From Acinetobacter pseudolwoffii (GTDB lineage: Bacteria > Pseudomonadota > Gammaproteobacteria > Pseudomonadales > Moraxellaceae), in assembly GCF_002803605.1 (NCBI RefSeq), contig NZ_PHRG01000001.1, positions 632,819 through 696,818 on the forward strand: DNA of 64,000 nucleotides, given 5' to 3'. Numbering within the stretch: the stretch's first letter is position 1; each line of letters begins with the position of its first letter. Of the stretch, positions 19,198-28,357 are shown one piece after another. The translations under genes and the position numbers were made by a program. The notes under the pieces were generated by a model. The model saw only the letters and a program-made list of their open reading frames with translations, was not told where the DNA came from and did not search any database.

Positions 19198-19683
19198 TTA
19201 AATATTTGCCCAGTTTGTGTCATCGAGTACCGTTAAGGTCGATTGCTTGACGATGTCCAGGTCTTTTAAGGATGTAGCATGAACCTGTATTTCAGCATCA
19301 ATGTCCAGCAACGGAATGAGTACGAAGTCACGCTCTAACACGCCGACATGCGGTACAGTCAGGCGTTGATTCTGTATCTGTTCATCTCCGTAGATCAGCA
19401 AGTCCAGATCCAGCGTACGCTCGCCCCAATGACGCAAACGTACCCGACCGGCTTCCTGCTCGAAGGCTTGCAAATAATCCAGCAAGCTTAAAGCTGCCAG
19501 ATCAGTATTCAACTGCACCACAGCATTCAGATAATTTGGCTGATCCTGTGGCCCCATCGGTGGACTTTGATACAGATGCGAGGTTTTTACTTGACCCAAT
19601 GTCGCCAGTTTCTGTACAGCTTCTGCCAAAATCTGGCGTGAATCACCCAGGTTACTGCCCAAGCCAATATACGTCACGATCAT
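19198..19683 (-). CDS. folK: 2-amino-4-hydroxy-6-hydroxymethyldihydropteridine pyrophosphokinase
   Basis: 161 residues. HPPK transfers pyrophosphate from ATP to the pterin in folate synthesis. The start MIVTYIGLGSNLGD and the signature RHWGERTLDLDLLIYGD are diagnostic. Its start overlaps the pcnB stop by four bases, so translation is coupled to pcnB, a widespread pcnB-folK arrangement. The folate product feeds PanB, encoded next. Confidence 0.96.
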   Translation of the reverse strand: MIVTYIGLGSNLGDSRQILAEAVQKLATLGQVKTSHLYQSPPMGPQDQPNYLNAVVQLNTDLAALSLLDYLQAFEQEAGRVRLRHWGERTLDLDLLIYGDEQIQNQRLTVPHVGVLERDFVLIPLLDIDAEIQVHATSLKDLDIVKQSTLTVLDDTNWANI

Positions 19684-21152
19684 TGTGTTGGCCCAAACAC
19701 CACCTGGCTTAAATCACGTTGCACCCGCTTACGTTTCATAATCGGATGATCTGCGCCAATTTCACCACTGGCACTGGCTGCCACATGTGACAGAGTTTTC
19801 GCCTTGTCTTCAAACTTGGCTTTACGCACCCGGCGGTTACGTGGTTCAGGTTCATTGACTAAAGGCTCAATCTCGGCGAGATCCTGTTGTGCCGTCAGTT
19901 TCTGTTCCAGATGTTCTTCTTGACTCGCCTTACGACGGTTCTTGGCACGCTGACGGTTGTACTGGCTAATCGCCCGTTCTTTCTCATCACCGCTCATTTG
20001 CTGGTAAGCATCCCACCAACTGCCCATGCCTTGCGCCGTTGCATCGCCTGATTTTTCGCGCAACAGCAAAAAGTCAAATCCGGCACGGAAACGCGCATGA
20101 CTAGACAAGGCCTCAATTTGTTGCGGTTTTGGATTCAGTAAACGGGTCTGCATTTCCCAGACTTCACGAATGAAAGTCTCGGCGAAGCGAGGAATAATGG
20201 TTCGGGTTGCCTGACGTTTCAAAACATCCAGACCCGCTTGGGCACGTGCTTCTGCTGCGACCACGCCTTTATTCAGATAAAACTCACAACGCTCGAGGAA
20301 TGGCTGCCATAATAGTACCGCGTAGAAAAATGCAGGATTGATGGTCTTGCCAATCGAAATACGCTGATCGGTATTTTTCGCGGCACGCTCCATAAACGGC
20401 GTGATTTCAGCTTTGATATCGGCGAACAGCTGATGCCAGATTCCGAAATCAATCAGCATGGGCAACACACGATTTAGATGCCCCATGGTGAATAACTTTT
20501 GTGATTCATCATAGAGTCGATGCGGAGAGACATCACGCAGCAGCTGGGTCATTTCCGGCGTGAAAATATCCAGAATGGCTTCATCAATACTGAAATTCAG
20601 CTTGGCAGCAAAACGTAAAGTACGTAACATCCGCACCGGATCTTCTTCAAATCTTAAGGCCGGATCACCGAGCAAACGTAAAGTTTTGCTGTGAATATCA
20701 TCTACAGCATTGCAGAAATCCAGCACAATCGCTTTACGCGGCTGGTAATACATTGCATTGATCGAGAAGTCGCGACGGGCAAAATCCTGCTCGATGCTGC
20801 CCCAGTTATTATCACGCAGAATCATCCCCGCTGCCGAGGTGACTGCTTTTTTTGGAGGTGCACGGAAGGTGGCCACTTCGACCAGTTCCCGCCCTGAATA
20901 GACATGCGCCAGTTCAAAACGCCGTCCGATAATTCGACAACGTCGTCCGAATACTTCCTTGACCTGAGCCGGGGTTGCATTGGTGACTGCATCGAAATCT
21001 TTAGGATTCAAACCTAACATCAGATCTCGAACACCACCACCCACGATATAAGCTTCATAGCCTGCCTTGTTTAAGGCATCAATCACATCGAGAATATAAG
21101 AAGGTAATTGAGCGGTTGATAAACCACATTTTGACGCGCGCAAAGTTTGCAA
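19680..21152 (-). CDS. pcnB: Poly(A) polymerase I
   Basis: 490 residues. It adds A tails to RNA 3' ends to promote decay. The nucleotidyltransferase core shows GGGVRDLMLG and DFDAVTNATP, followed by RRDFSINAMYY and GDPALRFEEDPVRMLR. The C-terminal 100 residues are rich in Arg, Lys and Glu, as in other PcnB proteins. The only plausible start is a TTG at 21152 with AGGAG 10 bases upstream. A weak start codon is known for pcnB in E. coli, so this may limit synthesis here too. Confidence 0.95.
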   Translation of the reverse strand: MQTLRASKCGLSTAQLPSYILDVIDALNKAGYEAYIVGGGVRDLMLGLNPKDFDAVTNATPAQVKEVFGRRCRIIGRRFELAHVYSGRELVEVATFRAPPKKAVTSAAGMILRDNNWGSIEQDFARRDFSINAMYYQPRKAIVLDFCNAVDDIHSKTLRLLGDPALRFEEDPVRMLRTLRFAAKLNFSIDEAILDIFTPEMTQLLRDVSPHRLYDESQKLFTMGHLNRVLPMLIDFGIWHQLFADIKAEITPFMERAAKNTDQRISIGKTINPAFFYAVLLWQPFLERCEFYLNKGVVAAEARAQAGLDVLKRQATRTIIPRFAETFIREVWEMQTRLLNPKPQQIEALSSHARFRAGFDFLLLREKSGDATAQGMGSWWDAYQQMSGDEKERAISQYNRQRAKNRRKASQEEHLEQKLTAQQDLAEIEPLVNEPEPRNRRVRKAKFEDKAKTLSHVAASASGEIGADHPIMKRKRVQRDLSQVVFGPTQ

Positions 21153-21288
21153 AAGACGCTGTCTCCTACGTCTGAACGTAAAATTCTAAGATGACGCTAA
21201 TCATATCGCTTACACGACTAAAGGGCAATTTGATTATGTCAATCCTGCAGCTCAGATTGATTCTGTATTCAGCATCAATTCCGTCTAT

Positions 21289-21702
21289 TCACAACGCGAG
21301 TCTGGCCTTGTTTTTGGCAAATAATGCCGGCCCAATGCCTTTGACCAGCTGAATATCTTCAATGCTTTTAAATTTCCCATTTTTCTGCCGATACTCAACA
21401 ATGGCTTGGGCTTTCTTTTGTCCCACGCCATGCAACTGTTGCAATTGTTCAATATTTGCACTATTTAAACTAATTCTATCACCTGTCGCTTGTACCGAAA
21501 GTGCCGGTTTTGCCAGATAGTGATCTGCTTTAGTCGATGCATTCTGTTGTTTGAGCCGCGCATCATGTTGCTGTTGTCTGGTCTTCCATTCCATATAATC
21601 GGTCGCAGTTGCATGTGCAGTTCCAATAGCAATATAGCCTAGCCATAAACCCAGAAGAAGATTAATCCACGCCGGACTTGTTCGATGTTGTTGTTTGTTC
21701 AT
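21289..21702 (-). CDS. ComEA-like secreted helix-hairpin-helix protein
   Basis: 137 residues with a signal peptide (hydrophobic LLLGLWLGYIAIGTAHA, residues 14-30) and a C-terminal ComEA domain from about residue 77 (ISLNSANIEQLQQLHGVGQK, then VKGIGPALFAKNK) carrying two HhH motifs. ComEA proteins bind incoming DNA in the periplasm during natural transformation, which Acinetobacter can do. Small HhH proteins of this type may also have other roles. The start lies 41 bases inside the end of mazG, so translation is probably coupled. Confidence 0.8.
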   Translation of the reverse strand: MNKQQHRTSPAWINLLLGLWLGYIAIGTAHATATDYMEWKTRQQQHDARLKQQNASTKADHYLAKPALSVQATGDRISLNSANIEQLQQLHGVGQKKAQAIVEYRQKNGKFKSIEDIQLVKGIGPALFAKNKARLAL

Positions 21703-22474
21703 GCGCCGCTCTTTGTTTTAATTCTAATTTGGCCTGTTCCCAGAGCTGATCCAATTCAGCCAGTGACAAGCGGTCTATATTGAGTTGTTGTTTTTCCGCC
21801 TGATGTTCCATCAAGGCAAATCGAGTACGAAACTTATGGATCGTGCCTAATAATGCCATTTCACTCGAGATTCCAAGTTTACGGCCAACATTGACCAGAG
21901 AAAATAAGCAGTCACCAAATTCTTCCTGTATTTCATCGGAATTCTGGCTTGCCAAAGCTTCTTTTAACTCGGCCAGCTCTTCTTCTACTTTGTCATATGC
22001 CCCAGTGACATCGGGAAAATCAAAGCCGATTTTTGCGACATTTTTCTGGATTTCATCTGCCTGTACCAAGGCCGGTGCATGCTTGATTTCATCTAAACGG
22101 GAACTTGGCTTGCCCTGCTTTTCTTGCTGTTTAATTTCTTGCCAGAGCTGAGAGACATCTTCCGGGCTCAATTTTACAAACTGTTCAGCCTGAAATACAT
22201 GCGGATGACGGCGGATAAGCTTGTCGCTAATGGCCTGCACCACATCCTGAAAATCAAAAGCGCCCTGCTCGCTGTACATTTGCGACTGGAACACCACCTG
22301 TAACAGCAGATCGCCCAGTTCATCGCGAATCTCATCAACATTTCCAGAACGTACCGCAGCTTCTACTTCATAAGCTTCTTCAATCGCATATTGGGTCAGA
22401 GATTCGGGAGTCTGCTGCTGATCCCATGGACATTTTTCACGTAATTCACGCATGATATTAAGCAATTGTTCCAC
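21662..22474 (-). CDS. mazG: Nucleoside triphosphate pyrophosphohydrolase MazG
   Basis: About 270 residues with two MazG domains. The first has REKCPWDQQQTPESLTQY and EEAYEVEAA, the second has KVEEELAELKEAL and EEFGDCLFSLVN; the EExxE residues bind magnesium. It hydrolyses NTPs or dNTPs to NMP and pyrophosphate and is linked to house-cleaning and ppGpp control. The preferred start is GTG at 22474 with AGAGG 8 bases upstream, which gives the usual VEQLLNIM opening. A TTG at 22510 would add 12 residues. Its end overlaps the ComEA-like gene. Confidence 0.93.
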   Translation of the reverse strand: MEQLLNIMRELREKCPWDQQQTPESLTQYAIEEAYEVEAAVRSGNVDEIRDELGDLLLQVVFQSQMYSEQGAFDFQDVVQAISDKLIRRHPHVFQAEQFVKLSPEDVSQLWQEIKQQEKQGKPSSRLDEIKHAPALVQADEIQKNVAKIGFDFPDVTGAYDKVEEELAELKEALASQNSDEIQEEFGDCLFSLVNVGRKLGISSEMALLGTIHKFRTRFALMEHQAEKQQLNIDRLSLAELDQLWEQAKLELKQRAAHEQTTTSNKSGVD

Positions 22475-22564
22475 TTTTAAAACCTCTTCTTTACCAAATA
22501 GTCGCGTCAAGCTGCCTGTTTCTTGTTATGCTCAAGAAAAAAAGACAATAAGGAGATCAAGCAC

Positions 22565-23335
22565 ATGCACAGTATATTGATTAGTGGGGCAGCACAAGGA
22601 ATTGGCGCAGCGACAGCCATGCTATTTTACCAGCACGGCTATAAAGTCGGTATTTATGATATCAATGTGGTACAGGCCGAACAGCTGGCCCAGCAACTGG
22701 GCGAACATGCCAAAGCAGGCTTTCTGGATGTGGCAGACTATGCTTCCTGGGAAACAGCTTTGGCGGAGTTTTCAGCCTGGGCCGGTGAAATCAACATTCT
22801 GGTAAATAATGCCGGAATTTTATATTCAGGGCCTTTTGAAGACACCACAATTGTAGCGCATCATCGCACGCTGGATATTAATGTTAAAGGCCTCCTCAAT
22901 GGTTGTCATGCCACTTTCTCTTATTTAAAAGAATCTTCATTTGCTCGTGTCATTAATTTATCTTCGGCATCCGCCATTTATGGACAGGCCGATTTAGCCT
23001 CTTATGCGACCAGTAAATTTGCCGTGCGCGGTCTGACTGAAAGTCTGGATATTGAATGGCAACCCTATGGGATTCGGGTGCTTGATGTGATGCCACTTTT
23101 CGTCGGTACAGCCATGGTGAAAGATATGCAGGCAGAAAGTATTAAAAAAATGGGCGTACATTTGAAAGCAGAGGATGTCGCACAAGATATTCTGAAACTG
23201 GTACAGCTTAAAGACTCTATCTGGCACGCTACGCACCATCCGGTTGGATTAAAAAGTAAATTTTTATTTCATCTATCACGTATGAGTCCACAGTTTGTGA
23301 ACCGAATCAGCAACCTGTTGATTGCCAGACAATAG
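22565..23335 (+). CDS. Short-chain dehydrogenase/reductase (SDR) family oxidoreductase
   Basis: About 256 residues from the ATG at 22565, preceded by AAGGAG at 9 bases. A frame start at 22523 is not supported. Classical SDR features are the cofactor motif SGAAQGIGA (residues 7-15), LVNNAG near 80, a catalytic Ser in NLSSAS, and Tyr147/Lys151 in YATSK. It should reduce or oxidise a hydroxyl/keto substrate with NAD(P). Substrate is unknown. It is a single gene on the plus strand, between mazG and the phosphopantetheinyl transferase, both leftward. Confidence 0.88.
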   Translation: MHSILISGAAQGIGAATAMLFYQHGYKVGIYDINVVQAEQLAQQLGEHAKAGFLDVADYASWETALAEFSAWAGEINILVNNAGILYSGPFEDTTIVAHHRTLDINVKGLLNGCHATFSYLKESSFARVINLSSASAIYGQADLASYATSKFAVRGLTESLDIEWQPYGIRVLDVMPLFVGTAMVKDMQAESIKKMGVHLKAEDVAQDILKLVQLKDSIWHATHHPVGLKSKFLFHLSRMSPQFVNRISNLLIARQ

Positions 23336-23357
23336 AGTCTATTTCTACTCTGCTGCT

Positions 23358-24005
23358 TTAAACAGATTGGTGAATCTGGATTAGCGGAAATCTGAAACCC
23401 TTGCATGAATGCTCACTTTGCCAGGCCACGGTGAGCATACATCCTGCCATATTATAATTTTGATAGGCATAGACGCCGATCTCTGGATGTTCACATCTTC
23501 CACCATTCTGATCTGGATGAATCTGGGTATTTAACTCATTCAGGTTGATGCGTATGCCCAGTCCTGAGGCCTTTAATACAGCTTCCTTGGTGGTCCAGAC
23601 CTTAAACCAGTATTCGGAATCATAGTCCAGTGCCTGCCACTGTTTAAGCTCTTCAGGATGAAAGGCATGTTGTGCCATGGCTTCAAATCGAACCTTACGG
23701 CTCAGCTCTTCAATATCAATTCCCAAATTTTGGACATTATTGCTCGTTGCCAGAGCATAGAAATTTTGACTATGGCTATGGTTAAAGTTGAAGTCTGGAT
23801 GAGTGTGGAGATAGGGTTTGCCGAATTCAGTAATGCTAAAATCTGAAGACTGGATAAGATAATTAAGTTGATCTGAAAGCAATTGGTTACGATGGGCATA
23901 AATAATATTTTTACGCTGTTGAATATAGTCTTTACGATTATTTTGGATCAAATTTGCCAATAAAGGCTCTAGAGGAGTCCAATGAATATTGATATTTCGT
24001 TTCAA
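23358..24005 (-). CDS. 4'-phosphopantetheinyl transferase (Sfp/AcpT superfamily)
   Basis: 215 residues. It transfers the phosphopantetheine arm of CoA to a carrier protein. The magnesium-binding motif is LGIDIEEL near residue 95 and the second motif is VWTTKEAVLKASGLG near 133. The long two-lobed form suggests an Sfp-type enzyme that activates secondary-metabolite or siderophore carrier proteins rather than AcpS. The only start seen is a TTG at 24005 with AGG 9 bases upstream. No synthetase cluster is nearby, so its target must be elsewhere. Confidence 0.87.
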   Translation of the reverse strand: MKRNINIHWTPLEPLLANLIQNNRKDYIQQRKNIIYAHRNQLLSDQLNYLIQSSDFSITEFGKPYLHTHPDFNFNHSHSQNFYALATSNNVQNLGIDIEELSRKVRFEAMAQHAFHPEELKQWQALDYDSEYWFKVWTTKEAVLKASGLGIRINLNELNTQIHPDQNGGRCEHPEIGVYAYQNYNMAGCMLTVAWQSEHSCKGFRFPLIQIHQSV

Positions 24006-24160
24006 TATTAAATGCCTACAGGCTTATTACAAAGCTTATTTCTAACATAAAATTTCCTAGATAGCTGTATCTGACGTCGCATTATCTAATCCTAAGTATT
24101 GTTCAAGCATCTGTTAATCTCCCACACAAAAATCAATGCTTATTAAAATTATTTAAAAAA

Positions 24161-24190
24161 TTAAAATTAAAATTAAAATTAAAATTAAAA
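24161..24190. repeat. Hexanucleotide tandem repeat, TTAAAA x5
   Basis: Five exact copies of TTAAAA run without interruption, preceded by a run of six A. The tract lies 87-116 bases upstream of the secreted-protein start codon, where copy-number change could alter promoter spacing or DNA bending. It may also simply be low-complexity AT sequence. Confidence 0.85.
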
Positions 24191-24276
24191 TACTGTTATT
24201 AAATGTCATTTAAAATTTATACAAACATTAGTTACAATTCAATTACAATTTCACACATACAAAAACAGAGGGTCAC

Positions 24277-24846
24277 ATGTTTAAACAAATCATACTCAGC
24301 ACTACTCTTGCAGTATCATCATTTTCAATACAGGCCGCCTCTTGGTTAGAAGCTGCAACAGCGGTGATGGGAGCAAAAAATGGCGCGATTATGGATCAGG
24401 CCGAAGCTAATATGGAGCGTAGCCGTGCACAGGCGAATGCTGCTGTGGCACGAGCAGACCGCACATATGCTTTTAACTATAATAATGCTTCACAGCAGAA
24501 TAATAGCGTCTACTCAACCGCATACTTAAAAGGTTTAGATTGTACTGATTTAGCTGTAGAAGCACGCAGCTTTGAACGCACTCTAGAAGCCAGTCAAAAT
24601 GCACAAAACCAGGCAAATGCTCAAGCCAATAATCCTGTTTCAAAATTAGCTGGTATTGCAAGTGGTGCATTGTCTGCTTTTGCAGGTCAATCACAAACAG
24701 TTGCACGTGCAAGTGAAATTACGAATGCCTTTTCTGGCAATAATAATCAAAATAATTTAGCCGCTTCTCAAGCCGATGCAGATGTTGCTTTAGCTAATCT
24801 TGAAAATATCCGTATTTATCAAAAAGCAAAAAAATGCACTATCTAA
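24277..24846 (+). CDS. Secreted Ala/Asn/Gln-rich protein of unknown function
   Basis: 189 residues. A signal peptide is clear (MFKQIILSTTLAVSSFSIQA, cut after AxA), so it is exported. The mature part is very rich in Ala, Asn and Gln and mostly helical, with segments such as AQANAAVARADRTYAF and ASQNAQNQANAQANN. Two cysteines (in GLDCTDL and KKCTI) could form one disulfide. The repetitive helices could make a coiled structure. I do not recognise a domain. AGAGGG precedes the ATG and a strong terminator follows, so it is a single-gene unit. The AT-rich upstream region carries the hexanucleotide repeat. Confidence 0.75.
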   Translation: MFKQIILSTTLAVSSFSIQAASWLEAATAVMGAKNGAIMDQAEANMERSRAQANAAVARADRTYAFNYNNASQQNNSVYSTAYLKGLDCTDLAVEARSFERTLEASQNAQNQANAQANNPVSKLAGIASGALSAFAGQSQTVARASEITNAFSGNNNQNNLAASQADADVALANLENIRIYQKAKKCTI

Positions 24847-24853
24847 ATGTAGC

Positions 24854-24887
24854 CGATAAAAAGCCTGCATCAGCAGGCTTTTTATCG
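24854..24887 (+). terminator. Strong bidirectional terminator
   Basis: A perfect 15-base stem (CGATAAAAAGCCTGC and its complement) with a 4-base loop. It ends the secreted-protein gene and can also serve der from the other side. Confidence 0.9.
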
Positions 24888-24905
24888 AAAACTTAACACA
24901 AAAAA

Positions 24906-26315
24906 TTAACGCTTAAATTTCTTCTCGGCTTTCTTGAACTTCTGTACATAACGACGTTTACGCGCTGCAATACGCTCATCCATCACCGTCTTACGCCCTT
25001 CAAACGGGTTTTCAGAGGTTTTAAACTCGATTTTAATCGGCGTACCTTCCAGCTTGTATACTTTACGGAACACGTTTTCCAAGTAACGACGGTAATCTGC
25101 AGGGGTTTTATCGACCTTGTTACCATGGATCACGATGGTTGGTGGATTTTGTCCACCCATATGCGCATAACGCATTTTAATACGACGCCCCTGAACCATA
25201 GGTGGTTGGTGGGCATCTGTTGCATCATTTAAAATCTGGGTGATTTTTGCCGGTGATACTTTCAAACGAGATGAATCATAGGCCCGGTGAATCGAAGGAT
25301 AAAGCTCACCCACCCCCGTTCCATGCAATGCAGAAATCAAATGCACTTTTGCCCATGGAATGAAATCGAAGCGACGCTCTACATCGAGCTTACATTGCTT
25401 GCGATCATATTCAGTCATGTTATCCCATTTGTTGACAGCAATGACCATGGCACGACCCGCTTCAAGCGCATAGCCAATCAGATGCAAATCTTGCTCAACG
25501 ATACCATCACGTGCATCGACCACAACCACAATCACGTTGGCATCTTTCATCGCCTGTAAAGTTTTAACAATCGAGAATTTCTCAATCATTTCATCCACTT
25601 TACCTTTACGACGCACCCCTGCAGTATCAATCAGGGTATATTGACGGCCATCACGCTCGAATGGAATATAAATCGAGTCACGTGTTGTACCCGGCTGGTC
25701 AAATGCCACCACACGCTCTTCGCCGAGCAAACGGTTCACCAGCGTAGATTTACCCACGTTTGGACGACCAATAATCGCTAAACGCAGACCAGTGTTTTTA
25801 TCATGCTCTTCCGGGTTTTCATCTTCCGGTACATCGGCAAGCACGTCTTCCAGCATTTGCTGAACACCACGACCATGGCTGGCAGCGACTTGTAGCGGCT
25901 CGCCCATGCCCAGTTTGTAGAACTCAACCAGGGCAGCTTCAGCATGTACGCCATCGACTTTATTGGCCGCCAGAAAGACCTTTTTGCCTAAAGTACGCAG
26001 TTCACGTGCAATCTGCTCATCGGAAGCCAGTAGTCCAGCACGCGCATCGACCACAAAAATGATAATATCGGCTTCATGAATGGCAGTTTTAGATTGCTCT
26101 GCCATGTACGAGTCAATACCGCCTTCATTTTCACCAATACCACCGGTATCAACCACAATGAAAGATTTATTTTGATAGGTTGCATCGCCATATTTACGGT
26201 CGCGTGTCAGACCAGCAAAGTCTGCCACCAATGCGTCACGGCTCTTGGTAATCTGATTGAACAGAGTTGATTTTCCGACGTTCGGACGACCAATGAGCGC
26301 AATTACGGGTTTCAT
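24906..26315 (-). CDS. der: Ribosome-biogenesis GTPase Der (EngA)
   Basis: About 469 residues from the ATG at 26315 (AAGG 8 bases upstream; a frame start at 26333 is less likely). Two tandem GTPase domains each show GRPNVGKS, one at residues 8-15 and one near 185, and their DTGGIG / DTAGVR and NKVD / NKWD motifs. A C-terminal KH-like domain follows and ends in a Lys/Arg-rich tail. It is needed for 50S subunit maturation. It is last in the hisS-yfgM-bamB-der order but separated from bamB by a terminator. Confidence 0.98.
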   Translation of the reverse strand: MKPVIALIGRPNVGKSTLFNQITKSRDALVADFAGLTRDRKYGDATYQNKSFIVVDTGGIGENEGGIDSYMAEQSKTAIHEADIIIFVVDARAGLLASDEQIARELRTLGKKVFLAANKVDGVHAEAALVEFYKLGMGEPLQVAASHGRGVQQMLEDVLADVPEDENPEEHDKNTGLRLAIIGRPNVGKSTLVNRLLGEERVVAFDQPGTTRDSIYIPFERDGRQYTLIDTAGVRRKGKVDEMIEKFSIVKTLQAMKDANVIVVVVDARDGIVEQDLHLIGYALEAGRAMVIAVNKWDNMTEYDRKQCKLDVERRFDFIPWAKVHLISALHGTGVGELYPSIHRAYDSSRLKVSPAKITQILNDATDAHQPPMVQGRRIKMRYAHMGGQNPPTIVIHGNKVDKTPADYRRYLENVFRKVYKLEGTPIKIEFKTSENPFEGRKTVMDERIAARKRRYVQKFKKAEKKFKR

Positions 26316-26399
26316 AGAGTAACCTTTATTCAATAATCAGGCAGTCAAAGTGGCCTGAACATCAGAAAGTATAGGAAGATATAAGGGGAAAAATACCCT

Positions 26400-26440
26400 A
26401 AATAAAAACACGGGGCATTGATTTTTCAATCACCCCGCGT
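26400..26440 (-). terminator. Probable terminator after bamB
   Basis: An imperfect GC-rich inverted repeat (ACGCGGGG... paired with ...CCCCGTG on the minus strand) is followed leftward by TTTTTATT. It lies 47 bases after the bamB stop. Confidence 0.7.
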
Positions 26441-26486
26441 TCACAAAAATACGGTTGCGGCTAGTTTAACATAAGGCTCGTTAAAA

Positions 26487-27635
26487 TTAACGGTTCTGCC
26501 AAATGCTTAATGCGCCCTTGCGTGTAGAAACATAAAGCTGGTTGTCGATCACGCGTAAGTTACGCACTTCACCGGAGGTTTTCGAACGACCAGTAATTTG
26601 TCCGGTACGCGGGTCAATCAGGTGCAACACACCATCCAGATCACCGACCACCAAATCCGTGCCTAACATCACTGGATTACTGAGCTGACGATTCAGCAAT
26701 TGATCATTTTCCCAAAGCGGTTGACCCGAGCTAATCTCAAAAGCTTTAATTTTGCCATCAGTTTGCGCCACGAATACGCCATTTCCGACAACTTCTGGAC
26801 GCTGGATGCTGCTGGCATCTTCACTCCAGATGACTTGCTGTGAAGCCAAGTCCAGTACAGTCACCTGACCTTGATAACTGGTCGTCACCACAAACTGACC
26901 TGCAACGACCGGCTCACCGTCGATATCGACCAGACGCTGAATATCAGAACGGCCATCCGACACGGCGACACGACGCTGTAACTTTGGTACGCCACTTAAG
27001 GCATCCAGTGCATAAATATACGCATTTGAAGATGCAATCAGCACATTACGCGCATCTAATGGCACAGGAGCCGCCATACCACGCAGGCTGAATTGTACAT
27101 TAGGCAGGTTATAAGTCCAAACTTGTGCACCGCTTGCCACTTCATGCGCATAGACCATACCGTCATTGCTCACACTAATCACACGACCTGCATGAATCAG
27201 TGAAGGCGCCAGTAAAGCACCCGTCAATTGTGCAGTCCATTTTTGCTCACCGGTTTGCTGATCGAGTGCAAACAGTTGGCCCTTCTGGCTACCCACAACA
27301 ACCAGACCCTCGGCCGCTTCAACACCAGAACTTAGATTATCTTTGCTGACTTTTTTCTGCCAAAGACGCTGTTTGCCCTTAAATGCAGACACCTCACCTT
27401 TTGGATCAATCGCAAAAACCACACCATTGTCTGCATCCAGACGTAAACGCAATGGATCGGCAGCATCTGTCGCAGATACACTGGTGGAAAATACAGGAAC
27501 CAGTGTTTTGGCTTGGGTCAGTTTTGGAAGTGGGTTCGGTTTTACTTCTGGAACTTTATTTGTTTTACCTGCACAGCCAGCCAGTGCAAGCGTTAAAACA
27601 GTCAAGGCACAGGTAATTTTGTATTTTCTATTCAT
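26487..27635 (-). CDS. bamB: Outer-membrane assembly lipoprotein BamB
   Basis: 382 residues. The lipobox LALAGC places the lipid-modified cysteine at residue 21. The remainder is a beta-propeller of PQQ-like repeats (GLVVVGSQKGQLFALDQQTG, VYAHEVASGAQVWTY, LHLIDPRTGQITG). BamB works with BamA in folding outer-membrane proteins. The start overlaps the stop of the upstream yfgM-like gene as ATGA, so the pair is translationally coupled. Confidence 0.96.
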   Translation of the reverse strand: MNRKYKITCALTVLTLALAGCAGKTNKVPEVKPNPLPKLTQAKTLVPVFSTSVSATDAADPLRLRLDADNGVVFAIDPKGEVSAFKGKQRLWQKKVSKDNLSSGVEAAEGLVVVGSQKGQLFALDQQTGEQKWTAQLTGALLAPSLIHAGRVISVSNDGMVYAHEVASGAQVWTYNLPNVQFSLRGMAAPVPLDARNVLIASSNAYIYALDALSGVPKLQRRVAVSDGRSDIQRLVDIDGEPVVAGQFVVTTSYQGQVTVLDLASQQVIWSEDASSIQRPEVVGNGVFVAQTDGKIKAFEISSGQPLWENDQLLNRQLSNPVMLGTDLVVGDLDGVLHLIDPRTGQITGRSKTSGEVRNLRVIDNQLYVSTRKGALSIWQNR

Positions 27636-28327
27636 GCAGCTTCTTCCGCTTGTGTTTCTATAATTGGGCGTTCGATTTCTGGATCATCGACCAACACGCC
27701 TACGCTTTCGAGCTTAATTTGTAAAATCTGACGTTCTTCTTTACGTTCAATCAAGGCATCCCATGCACTTTGATATACTTTTTTCGCATTTTCAATATCA
27801 TTTTTGGCAACATAGATATCGCCACGTGCTTCATCGGCAGTTGCTTTAAACGCAGGTTCAGTCACTGCTTCTAAAGTTTTCAATGCAGCATCATATTTTT
27901 TCTGTGCCAGTTGCGCATAAGCCAGACGAAGTTTGACCACCTGAACCAGACCTTTATCGTCTAGTGTCGAGTTTTCAACTTTTTGTAGCGCTTTCTCAGC
28001 CGCAGCATAATCTTCTTTGTCATAGGCCAGTTTCGCCATGACCAGCTGAGTCTGAATGGCCTGAGCTGAATCTGGTGCTTCTTTGACAATTTTGTCCGCA
28101 GTTTCAGACAGCTTGGCAAAGGCATCGCCCTGCGTCGCCTGTGCATCATCCATCAACTGCTGAACCTTGGCAGTGTGCATTTGCGACTCTGCCAGGTTTT
28201 TCTTCTGCCAATATTCCCATCCAAAAAAGGCAATCAGCGCAATCAAAATCCCTGTAATGATCGAAGAACCATATTTCTTCGTAAAGGATTTTAAGCTTTC
28301 AAACTGTTCATCACCCACTGCGCTCAT
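27632..28327 (-). CDS. YfgM-like tetratricopeptide inner-membrane protein
   Basis: 231 residues. A short cytoplasmic N-terminus is followed by one membrane helix (about 19-37, IITGILIALIAFFGWEYW) and then periplasmic TPR-type helices (AKLAYDKEDYAAAEKALQKV, QLAQKKYDAALKTLEAV). In E. coli YfgM binds SecYEG and the chaperone PpiD. The gene order hisS-yfgM-bamB-der is conserved. It begins 30 bases after hisS ends. Confidence 0.9.
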   Translation of the reverse strand: MSAVGDEQFESLKSFTKKYGSSIITGILIALIAFFGWEYWQKKNLAESQMHTAKVQQLMDDAQATQGDAFAKLSETADKIVKEAPDSAQAIQTQLVMAKLAYDKEDYAAAEKALQKVENSTLDDKGLVQVVKLRLAYAQLAQKKYDAALKTLEAVTEPAFKATADEARGDIYVAKNDIENAKKVYQSAWDALIERKEERQILQIKLESVGVLVDDPEIERPIIETQAEEAA

Positions 28328-28357
28328 GAGACTACCCTTTTCCTGATGTTTTATCGA

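Noticed and set aside
24120..24276. Possible CRISPR or satellite array
   Set aside because: The unit is only six bases, with no spacers and no associated genes; it is a simple AT repeat.
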